Shown here: piece by piece, positions 1 to 5,278 of the stretch
How positions within the stretch are numbered: the first letter of the stretch is position 1
Layout: each line of letters opens with the position of its first letter
DNA from: JAVBQL01 sp031549085
GTDB lineage: Bacteria > Spirochaetota > GWE2-31-10 > MWDO01
Direction of reading: 5' to 3'
NCBI GenBank assembly: GCA_031549085.1
Contig: JAVBQL010000029.1
Coordinates: forward strand, 1 to 5,668
DNA length: 5,668 nt
Notes under the pieces: model-generated
What the model was told of the DNA's origin: nothing
Database searches by the model: none
What the model saw: only the letters and a program-made list of their open reading frames with translations
Translations under genes and position numbers: made by a program

Positions 1-1077
1 TTTACTTATCTCCTGATAGATTATGTTAATCTCTTCCCTAGCAAAAAGATCATTTCTGCTTAATGTGTCAAAGTATTCAACATTATCATAGCCAGTCCCG
101 CCATACATCTTTTGCAAAATTCTAGCCGTATCCAAGCGAGCAACCATCTCATTCATACTCTCATAAAAGGCTCTATTATCACCTTTTGGCTTATCTTTAG
201 GGTCATTTTTATCTGGCAATTTGAATTTTTTGTTACGAGTCACATGCATAGCATGCTGATACTCATGAAACAAAACATTTATATAAGTTGCATCATTTCC
301 CTCAAGTTTTGCCCTCCTTGACAATTTTTTAAGAGCGTTATAAATTTTATAGTAGTGTATTGGATTAAACTCTATTTTTATTGTCTCCTTAATATTCTCC
401 TTATCATCATAATGGACATGGGCATAGACATCATTAGAACTAAACTCACCTCCAACAAATATTGGAATATCCTTAAGCCCCATAAAGTAGTCTCTAAAGG
501 CACTGTTGGCACTTTTGTAGTAGTCGTTTGGTTTTGAATTAAAGAGCTCATCTATCAAATCGTTTAGCTCCCTGCTCTTTACCATATCGTGTGCTGTCGA
601 TATGGCTTTGCCGTCGCCGCTTCCCAAAGACTCCTCAACCTTATAGCCACCCTTAAGGATAGCAAGCTTCACCTTCAAGGGCACAAGTTTTACATCATTT
701 GTCTCATCAAACTCCTTTACCTTAACCCTGCCATTCTTGATATCTCGCTCCAAGCTCTCGAGGTTTTCATCAAGCAGCCTAAGGTCATCAAAGGTGATAA
801 CAGAGGGATCTACCCCCTCCTCATCAACCATAACATCATGATAGTCAAAGCGCCTATCAACAACATCAAGCTCATCCATATGCCTCCACCTGTCATCATA
901 CAAAACAGGATAAAGTTCAGCATGCTCCAACAAACCATTAAAATAGACCTTTTTTGCCGTCCCAAAGGTGTCACTATAATATTCCGGAAAGACCCTATCC
1001 AACTTTGGAATCCTCTTAAAATCATCGATAATGTTATTCTCAATCTGTCTTATTGCATCATAACTTGATAAATCCAT
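1..1077 (-). CDS. Putative HEXXH zinc metallopeptidase, unrecognised family, C-terminus beyond window
   Basis: The minus-strand frame is open from the ATG at 1077 to the left edge: I checked all 359 codons and found no stop, so the protein continues outside. An in-frame stop lies just upstream (1090-1092). AAGGAG sits 8 bases before the ATG, which fixes the start. There is no signal peptide or membrane segment (it begins MDLSSYDAIRQIENN), so the protein is probably cytoplasmic. Residues about 60-120 are rich in Asp/Glu. The key motif is HEYQH at residues 271-275 in VLFHEYQHAMH, the HEXXH zinc-binding and catalytic helix of metallopeptidases. A Lys/Pro/Asp-rich stretch follows (about 281-299). 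Next comes a helix FYESMNEMVARLDTARIL, whose E306 or E310 could be the third, gluzincin-type zinc ligand, 31-35 residues after the second His. Family, substrate and catalytic activity are inference, and I do not recognise the protein. A non-catalytic relative is possible. Confidence 0.85.
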   Translation of the reverse strand, partial: MDLSSYDAIRQIENNIIDDFKRIPKLDRVFPEYYSDTFGTAKKVYFNGLLEHAELYPVLYDDRWRHMDELDVVDRRFDYHDVMVDEEGVDPSVITFDDLRLLDENLESLERDIKNGRVKVKEFDETNDVKLVPLKVKLAILKGGYKVEESLGSGDGKAISTAHDMVKSRELNDLIDELFNSKPNDYYKSANSAFRDYFMGLKDIPIFVGGEFSSNDVYAHVHYDDKENIKETIKIEFNPIHYYKIYNALKKLSRRAKLEGNDATYINVLFHEYQHAMHVTRNKKFKLPDKNDPKDKPKGDNRAFYESMNEMVARLDTARILQKMYGGTGYDNVEYFDTLSRNDLFAREEINIIYQEISK

Positions 1078-1105
1078 ATATGTATCTCCTTAACATCAGT
1101 TTAAA

Positions 1106-1142
1106 TATGATATATTACTTCAATATGGAGTAATATATCATA
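1106..1142. promoter_or_regulatory. 37-bp palindrome over -10 and start site; probable operator
   Basis: The arms TATGATATATTACT (1106-1119) and AGTAATATATCATA (1129-1142) are perfect 14-base reverse complements. The pairing continues inward (T1120/G1128 wobble, C1121/G1127, A1122/T1126) to a 3-base centre. It covers the predicted -10 box and transcription start of the minus-strand gene at 1077 and ends 15-20 bases before its ribosome binding site. A two-fold symmetric site there is the usual place for a dimeric repressor. It could instead be a hairpin at the 5' end of the mRNA, although a start near 1130 would exclude one full arm from the transcript. The regulator is unknown and none is encoded in the window. 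Confidence 0.55.
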
Positions 1143-1164
1143 CATTTTTCAAAAATAGTGGCAA
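1137..1164 (-). promoter_or_regulatory. Sigma70-type promoter of the HEXXH protein gene
   Basis: On the minus strand TTGCCA (1164-1159, 5/6 to TTGACA) is followed after 16 bases by TATGAT (1142-1137, 5/6 to TATAAT). The predicted transcription start is near 1130, giving a leader of about 50 nt that includes the AAGGAG ribosome binding site. The -10 box forms one end of the 1106-1142 palindrome. Assigned by eye from consensus match and spacing only. Confidence 0.55.
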
Positions 1165-1607
1165 ACTCTTCAGGTTTTTTGGGAAATGTTTAGAAATATT
1201 TTTTTGTAAATAACAATGAGCCTATCCATGCTGCATAAATAATCAGACTCACTTTTTGTATTACATATCAACATGAAGATATAAAACGAGAAAACGTCAC
1301 TCAAAAAAAGAGAAAGAAGAGAGAATAATTTTATATAGGCTTTTTTGCGTGCCACGTCCTTTTTGTTTTATTTTCATATTTTAAAAATTAGGCCCTTTTT
1401 TGATTACCCAACCTATATAAAATTACTTTTTCTTTTTTCTTTTCTTTTAAGTAGCATTCGCTAATTATATTTGCTCTTACTGACAAGTAAACTAAAGATA
1501 AAGTTGAATAGCTAATTTGATATTAAATAGTACATCTGTAAAAAGATAGCTATACAAAAAGTGTTATATTAATAAAGTGTCATTAATATGAATGAAGCAA
1601 AAAAATC
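1165..1607. other. AT-rich intergenic stretch without a supportable gene
   Basis: No convincing coding frame was found. The longest frame, 1170-1355 on the minus strand, starts at GTG with an AGGA only one or two bases away and has no recognisable content. The region holds the 14-bp inverted repeat pair at 1326-1425, a T/C-rich run at about 1426-1448, and scattered AT-rich words such as two copies of TAGCTA (around 1509 and 1546). It separates the peptidase promoter from the promoter of the RNA gene. Confidence 0.6.
1326..1425. repeat. Perfect 14-bp inverted repeat pair flanking 72 bp
   Basis: TAATTTTATATAGG (1326-1339) and CCTATATAAAATTA (1412-1425) are exact reverse complements, with 72 bases between. 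The interior begins CTTTTTTGCG, contains a small CGTG/CACG dyad at 1348-1356, and ends with GCCCTTTTTTGATTACCC. There is no coding potential. The layout resembles a very short non-autonomous element or a degenerate stem-loop repeat, but no target-site duplication is evident. Part of its right half resembles the hairpin at 5183-5230. Some chance palindromes are expected in AT-rich DNA, but 14 exact base pairs at this spacing is more than usual. Confidence 0.5.
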
Positions 1608-1635
1608 TTGATTTATCTGCTAAATAAACTATAAT
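1608..1635 (+). promoter_or_regulatory. Sigma70-type promoter of the putative ncRNA
   Basis: TTGATT (1608-1613, 4/6 to TTGACA) and a consensus TATAAT (1630-1635) are separated by 16 bases on the plus strand. Transcription would start about 1640-1643, exactly where base composition switches from AT-rich to G+C-rich. No plus-strand protein gene follows, so the likely product is the structured RNA at 1640-1800. Confidence 0.6.
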
Positions 1636-1639
1636 ATAG

Positions 1640-1800
1640 GCTTGAAACGGTTTCGGTGTCCAAGCTTGAGGCTCGCGCCCTTAAAGGTTTGGATACCCAC
1701 AATGCAGAGGCATGCCCGCGATCGCATCGGGCTGTTTACTCTTGTCATTGTGGGGAGTGGCAGCGCGCGACCTTTGCTTTTGTGGGCATGCCTGTTTTTA
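1640..1800 (+). ncRNA. Putative free-standing structured small RNA, about 160 nt
   Basis: This segment is about 54% G+C by my count, inside strongly AT-rich surroundings. It begins 5-7 bases after a TATAAT box and ends in a T-run. As plus-strand RNA it folds without crossing pairs. A 5' hairpin pairs GCUUG (1640-1644) with CAAGC (1661-1665). A rod of nested helices follows: AGGC 1669-1672 with GCCU 1790-1793, GCCC 1677-1680 with GGGC 1784-1787, AAAGGU 1683-1688 with ACCUUU 1770-1775, CCCACAAUG 1696-1704 with CAUUGUGGG 1746-1754, and GCCCG 1714-1718 with CGGGC 1728-1732 capped by a 9-nt loop. The largest internal loop (1689-1695 opposite 1755-1769) lies between helices three and four. Size and rod shape recall 6S RNA, but I cannot match its conserved sequence. 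It lacks the tmRNA, 4.5S SRP and RNase P motifs I know. A G+C-rich dispersed repeat is the main alternative. Confidence 0.5.
1784..1800 (+). terminator. 3' arm and T-run ending the putative ncRNA
   Basis: GGGCATGCCT (1784-1793) is followed by GTTTTTA on the plus strand. Its partner is either distal (AGGC 1669-1672 plus GCCC 1677-1680, closing the rod) or the exact reverse complement AGGCATGCCC at 1708-1717. The long-range pairing makes this an unconventional intrinsic terminator, but the G+C-rich arm with an immediate T-run fits plus-strand termination. It also keeps this transcript from running into the 3' end of lptG at 1860. Confidence 0.45.
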
Positions 1801-1859
1801 TAACATAAAGGTCTCACCATGCCTTCAACACAATTGTCTTGGACTGCTGCTCCCTTTTT

Positions 1860-3044
1860 TTATGTCTTCGCACGCCATATCAGATAGAACGAAATCGGCA
1901 GAAATATAAAGAGCGGAAGCCATGCACCAAGGATTGGATCAATACGCCCAGTGGAGGCCATAACATCAAGAATCATCTGCATAACATAGAGAAGAACAGC
2001 AAGCCCAACCGAGAAAAATAGGCTCAAAATCAGCACATTGGTACGCGATATTGTTGCAACCCCTATCGCAAAGAGAGAAACAATAAGCAGAGTAAATGGG
2101 GTTGAAAATTTCTTATAGTATTGAGTCAGCTCCTTGTTGTGCTCCATATGCATACTCTCCAAGGAGGCAATTCTATCTTTTGCCTCATCAATAGTCATGT
2201 TGTCAATATCATACTCCATCTTCTTGAAGACAGATGGCTTATCTTTCAGATTTCCAAGAATTTTTTTATGAAACTTCTCTTCATACTTAAGGGCTCCGCT
2301 CTCGTCCCACTCCCTCTCCACTCCATTGTAGAAGGCCCAGCCAGCAGCTGTATATATTGCCCTCTTTGCATCAAGTCTATAGACAAAATGAAAGTTCTCA
2401 TCAAGCCGAAAGAGATTTACCTCTTGAAGTGTATTTTTGTTGCTGATAAATTTTTCAGCATTCCAGAAGTAGTTATTTTCACCTCTAATCGTTATATTCT
2501 CATTATCAAAGTTTCCAAGGCTATTCTTTTTTGTCATTGTCTCAAACAGATCTTTTCTATAGCGCTCTGTTGGAATAGTTACATAAGAGTCAAAAACAAT
2601 CATTCCAAATGATAGAAGAATATTAAAAATTATTACTGGAGTCGCAAACTTCAGAAGTGATATCCCAGAGGTATATATGGCAACAAGCTCATTGTTTTGA
2701 TAAAATGTCCCCAGTGTCATCGCCGTAGAGAACATAATCGCTATCGGTATAGTAAATGAGACCGACTTTGCTATATATAGAAATGTGATTGCAACAATAT
2801 AGAGGGGAGTAACCCCATACTGGATATAGTCATTGATCTTCTGAAAGAGATCAACAATAAACATAATAACAATAAACATTCCCTCTGCAACAAAGAGCCA
2901 GTAAAAAAATTCTTGAAGAAGCATCTTATATAGTGTAAATGGTGGCCTTCTTATATGTTTAGTTATAAAGTGTGAGATACTATCTCGTATTGAAATTAGT
3001 GTTTTTTTCAAACTACCCTTATCAAAACTATTAACTTTTGTCAT
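1860..3044 (-). CDS. lptG: LPS export permease LptG (YjgP/YjgQ family)
   Basis: This 394-residue inner-membrane subunit belongs to the LptB2FGC ABC transporter, which extracts LPS from the inner membrane and passes it to the periplasmic Lpt bridge. Hydrophobic segments lie at about 43-67, 83-107 and 132-152. A hydrophilic periplasmic domain (about 155-305) is followed by three more segments at about 313-332, 336-358 and 371-390. LptG-like features include IVDLFQKINDYI after the first segment, the cytoplasmic QNNELVAIYTSGIS (116-129), which is the LptB-coupling helix in this family, and QYYKKFSTPFTLL (308-320) entering the fourth segment. About 40 mostly basic residues precede the first membrane segment, longer than usual. 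This start is still favoured: its ATG overlaps the lptF stop (ATGA, 3044-3041) and AGGAG lies 9 bases upstream. Stop TAA at 1862-1860. The overlap implies translational coupling with lptF. Confidence 0.93.
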   Translation of the reverse strand: MTKVNSFDKGSLKKTLISIRDSISHFITKHIRRPPFTLYKMLLQEFFYWLFVAEGMFIVIMFIVDLFQKINDYIQYGVTPLYIVAITFLYIAKSVSFTIPIAIMFSTAMTLGTFYQNNELVAIYTSGISLLKFATPVIIFNILLSFGMIVFDSYVTIPTERYRKDLFETMTKKNSLGNFDNENITIRGENNYFWNAEKFISNKNTLQEVNLFRLDENFHFVYRLDAKRAIYTAAGWAFYNGVEREWDESGALKYEEKFHKKILGNLKDKPSVFKKMEYDIDNMTIDEAKDRIASLESMHMEHNKELTQYYKKFSTPFTLLIVSLFAIGVATISRTNVLILSLFFSVGLAVLLYVMQMILDVMASTGRIDPILGAWLPLFIFLPISFYLIWRAKT

Positions 3045-4318
3045 TCTCTAAGTCTCCTAAATAAAAAGTAGAGTCCAACCACAAAAAATATTATATTAGG
3101 AGTAAAGATCGCCCAAAATGGCGGAAGCATCCCTTTATATCCAAATATCTGTCCAGCATAGTACATAAACCAATACATTGCACACAAAAATAGCCCAACA
3201 ATAAAACCAATTGAGCGCCCGGCCCTCTTCGAGAAGATACCAATTGGTGTTGCAAATATAGAAAATATAAAACAGGCAATTGGAAGTGCAAACTTTTTAT
3301 AAAACTCAACCAGATAGTACCAAAAAGTTCTCTTGTCTGCTTTTTTAGTTTTGTTAAGCGTAAATGCTTTTAAATCTTGATCAAATGACATAAGCCTATT
3401 TCTAAAATCACTATTCGATATATTTTTTTTCACAAACTGCTCTGTATCAAAAATAATACTATTTAGCCTTATGCTTATATCATTATTATCATTTAAAAAA
3501 GTTCTTGTCTCATTTTTTATGCTCTCTTCAGAGGTTTTTACATTAGTATAGAGCTCCCTTGTGGTCTTCTCATTACCAGACTCAACATCAATCACACTCT
3601 TTTCAACATCAAAACTTACAAAATATGAGATAGATTTTGAAAAGCCATAGTTAAACTCATTTGGCCTATCTTTATTGTCAAGCTGTATCATAGCATCGTC
3701 CATCTTTATCTCTATTGCATTATTGCGATCCTTTGGAGTATCAATGGTTGCAACCTTTGTGGCAATTATACGCTTCTGCTTTTTCTCATCTTTATCAATT
3801 ATAACAAGCCCCTCTATGCTTGTATCATGAACAATATCTGTTATGATTATCTTTCCAAAGTAGTTTTTTATAGTTTTTGATTTAAAATCCAATGTCGGTT
3901 TCAGCCTCATGATATCCCTTGCTGTACGCTTCTGTTCCAATATTGAGTATGGAAGAACACGATCATTGATCCAAAAAGCCAGAAGCGAAATCAGAACCCC
4001 ACATATAAAGACTGGTCTAAAGATCTGAAGCATACTGAAGCCCAGCGCCCTAAAGGCAACAATCTCATTATCAGTCGAAAAGCGCCCCATACTCATAAGG
4101 CAGGCAAGCATCACAGAAAATGGAAGACAGAACATTATATATGTAGGAAGTGCTGTTATAAGAAGTTTTGCAATTAAGTCTATGGGCACATCTTTTTCAA
4201 ATAGAGGTTTTATAAAGAGTAGTATATGGTTAATAATAAATATTATAAAAAAGAAGAAAAATGCAACAAAGAGCGTTGGAATAAACTCTTTTAGTACATA
4301 CCTCGTAATAATTCTCAT
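3041..4318 (-). CDS. lptF: LPS export permease LptF (YjgP/YjgQ family)
   Basis: This 425-residue partner of LptG forms the transmembrane half-channel of the LPS extractor with LptG and the ATPase LptB. Membrane segments lie at about 13-37, 51-76, 96-117, 342-363, 369-390 and 399-421. The family's periplasmic beta-jellyroll domain is between the third and fourth. STDNEIVAFRALGFS (81-95) is the cytoplasmic coupling helix. EFYKKFALPIACF and KRAGRSIGF (338-372) are the conserved entry to the C-terminal membrane bundle. The periplasmic part (about 118-338) is large: residues 255-330 look like an extra, mostly helical, charged segment relative to the roughly 360-residue E. coli protein. It is the first gene of a two-gene operon. 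An AAAGAGG ribosome binding site sits 11 bases before the ATG at 4318, rather distant. No lptA, lptB, lptC or other LPS gene is adjacent in the window. Confidence 0.92.
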   Translation of the reverse strand: MRIITRYVLKEFIPTLFVAFFFFFIIFIINHILLFIKPLFEKDVPIDLIAKLLITALPTYIMFCLPFSVMLACLMSMGRFSTDNEIVAFRALGFSMLQIFRPVFICGVLISLLAFWINDRVLPYSILEQKRTARDIMRLKPTLDFKSKTIKNYFGKIIITDIVHDTSIEGLVIIDKDEKKQKRIIATKVATIDTPKDRNNAIEIKMDDAMIQLDNKDRPNEFNYGFSKSISYFVSFDVEKSVIDVESGNEKTTRELYTNVKTSEESIKNETRTFLNDNNDISIRLNSIIFDTEQFVKKNISNSDFRNRLMSFDQDLKAFTLNKTKKADKRTFWYYLVEFYKKFALPIACFIFSIFATPIGIFSKRAGRSIGFIVGLFLCAMYWFMYYAGQIFGYKGMLPPFWAIFTPNIIFFVVGLYFLFRRLRE

Positions 4319-4377
4319 AAGACAGTAGGCCTCTTTAAGAAATTGATATTTCTTTAAATTCTACATTTCATAACATA

Positions 4378-4407
4378 AAAATAGTGATTATTTGATATTA
4401 AACTCAA
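4378..4407 (-). promoter_or_regulatory. Possible lptFG promoter
   Basis: On the minus strand TTGAGT (4407-4402, 4/6) and TATTTT (4383-4378, 4/6) are 18 bases apart. This would start transcription near 4371, about 50 nt before the lptF ATG. The match is modest in AT-rich DNA, so chance is possible. A promoter somewhere in 4319-4555 is expected because leuD and lptF are 237 bp apart. Confidence 0.3.
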
Positions 4408-4419
4408 GTTTTTTGTGTT

Positions 4420-4435
4420 AAATTGCAAGCAATTT
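4420..4435. promoter_or_regulatory. Short palindrome upstream of the possible lptF promoter
   Basis: AAATTGC (4420-4426) and GCAATTT (4429-4435) are exact 7-bp inverted arms around AA, just upstream of the suggested -35 box. This may be a small regulator-binding site. It is too short and AT-rich to be sure, and no matching second copy was noticed. Confidence 0.25.
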
Positions 4436-4499
4436 TCCAACAAAAGAGGGCCTGTATACCACATAATCACATATGAATTTTAAAGTTATTGCAGGGGGC

Positions 4500-4526
4500 T
4501 AATGGGAGCAGCAGCTCCACCCATTA
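4500..4526 (-). terminator. G+C-rich hairpin after leuD, possible terminator
   Basis: GGAGC (4505-4509) pairs with GCTCC (4514-4518) around a 4-base loop. TAATG (4500-4504) pairs with CATTA (4522-4526), leaving a 3-base bulge. An alternative is TAATGGG with CCCATTA. The hairpin lies 30 to 56 bases past the leuD stop codon and is the only strong stem there. It lacks a T-run on the minus strand (GCCCCC follows), so it is not a textbook intrinsic terminator. It may act with Rho, or as a 3'-end stabiliser or processing site. Confidence 0.35.
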
Positions 4527-4555
4527 ATTTCACAAGAAATCTAGAAAATCTCAAA

Positions 4556-5083
4556 CTAGTATCTCTTCTCTGCAAAATCAAGCCACCCGCCAGTTTTGAT
4601 AAGCTCCTCATCAAAAGATGACAATTGAAAATCTATCTGTTTAACGGTATTGTTATTAACAACAATATTGATTTTTTTATTAGCCAAATCGATTTTTGCC
4701 TCTGCATCACTATTGCTGTAGAGTTTAAAAAGCTCATCTATTGTAGCCTTTGGAAGCTCTATTGCCAAAAGACCGCAGTTATACATATTTTTTCTGAAAA
4801 TTCTTGCAAAATTCAGCGCAATCACAACATTGATATTGTTCTCTTCAAATGCCCAAACAGCATGCTCTCTTGATGAGCCGCATCCAAAGTTGGCCTTTGA
4901 TATAACAACACCCTTGTTATCTATATCTTTTTTTGAATCAAATTTATCAAGCTTCAAATCTTCAAGCAAATGGGGCTTTAAAGACTCTTTTGTTGATGTT
5001 GTTAGATATTTTGCTGGGATTATTTCATCAGTATTTATATCATCTCTATCCAAAAATAGAATCTTTCCTCCAAAATTTTTCAT
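4556..5083 (-). CDS. leuD: 3-isopropylmalate dehydratase small subunit (LeuD-type aconitase swivel domain)
   Basis: The 175-residue product is the swivel-domain subunit that pairs with the Fe-S subunit LeuC to isomerise 2- and 3-isopropylmalate in leucine synthesis. Hallmarks are FLDRDDINTDEIIPAKYL (10-27), the substrate-contact motif GCGSSREHA (67-75), and NFARIFRKNMYNCGLLAIEL (91-110). Length matches the short, free-standing LeuD class. The frame opens at 5095, but I choose the ATG at 5083: GGAG (5093-5090) lies 6 bases before it, while nothing resembling a ribosome binding site precedes 5095, and MKNFGGKILF is a typical N-terminus. The loop that governs substrate choice reads YLTT (26-29), not the YLRM, YLRT or YLVY described for archaeal homologues. 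A related hydro-lyase role (homoaconitate, citramalate or dimethylmalate type) therefore cannot be excluded. No leuC is adjacent. The gene has its own promoter and appears to be transcribed alone. Confidence 0.9.
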   Translation of the reverse strand: MKNFGGKILFLDRDDINTDEIIPAKYLTTSTKESLKPHLLEDLKLDKFDSKKDIDNKGVVISKANFGCGSSREHAVWAFEENNINVVIALNFARIFRKNMYNCGLLAIELPKATIDELFKLYSNSDAEAKIDLANKKINIVVNNNTVKQIDFQLSSFDEELIKTGGWLDFAEKRY

Positions 5084-5128
5084 CATGAACTCCATAAAGT
5101 TTATAGTCTATACTAATGCATCTTCCAC

Positions 5129-5155
5129 TTTATAAACAATTCAATTATTTGTCAA
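5129..5155 (-). promoter_or_regulatory. leuD promoter
   Basis: On the minus strand a perfect TTGACA (5155-5150) and TATAAA (5134-5129, 5/6) are separated by 15 bases, a slightly short spacer. The start near 5122 gives a leader of about 40 nt. That is too short for a leucine leader-peptide attenuator or T-box, so no RNA-level control of leuD is visible. Confidence 0.55.
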
Positions 5156-5182
5156 GATAAGCCATCAGTTTTATTAATTAAA

Positions 5183-5230
5183 GAGGGCATTTATATAGTA
5201 ATCAAAAAAAGCTACTATACAAAAGCCCTC
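5183..5230 (-). terminator. Long imperfect hairpin, probable terminator of the gene to the right
   Basis: GAGGGC (5183-5188) pairs with GCCCTC (5225-5230), TTT (5190-5192) with AAA (5221-5223) and TATAGTA (5194-5200) with TACTATA (5213-5219). That is 16 base pairs interrupted by two single mismatches, around a 12-base loop. It lies 49 bases after the stop codon of the gene ending at 5279 and before the leuD promoter. On the minus strand the stem is followed by TTTAATTAAT, a weak T-tract. A role as a dispersed stem-loop repeat is also possible, since parts resemble 1396-1420. Confidence 0.5.
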
Positions 5231-5278
5231 AATTTCACTGCAGCCTTTTACACGCTAGACTCCCTCTCCAAAATAGAT

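Noticed and set aside
589..1068. Plus-strand frame of 159 codons and a second minus-strand frame at 810-1043
   Set aside because: Both are shadows of the HEXXH protein gene, whose continuous frame, strong ribosome binding site and motif make it the real one.
1170..1355. Minus-strand GTG-started frame of 61 codons with a hydrophobic stretch (possible small membrane peptide)
   Set aside because: The only ribosome-binding-like AGGA is one or two bases from the GTG, too close. One arm of the inverted repeat runs through it, and the hydrophobicity is what T-rich DNA gives by chance.
1426..1448. T/C-rich run resembling a terminator T-tract
   Set aside because: No G+C-rich stem precedes it and no plus-strand gene ends there.
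1718..1726. GCGATCGC octamer, the HIP1 palindrome abundant in cyanobacteria
   Set aside because: There is only one copy, inside the loop of the predicted RNA, and nothing else suggests a cyanobacterium.
1629..1820. Minus-strand frame of 63 codons through the G+C-rich island
   Set aside because: It has no ribosome binding site or recognisable content. The island is better explained by plus-strand RNA structure, with promoter and T-run on the other strand.
1712..1909. Plus-strand frame of 65 codons beginning MPAIASGC
   Set aside because: It lies across the structured RNA and the antisense of lptG, has no ribosome binding site, and is Cys/Leu-rich in the manner of translated non-coding DNA.
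4504..4514. The 11-mer GGGAGCAGCAG here also occurs on the minus strand at 1854-1844, just after the lptG stop
   Set aside because: Both lie near gene ends, but in opposite orientation relative to the genes and with different flanks. Eleven shared bases with a trinucleotide-like repeat are not enough to call a repeat family.
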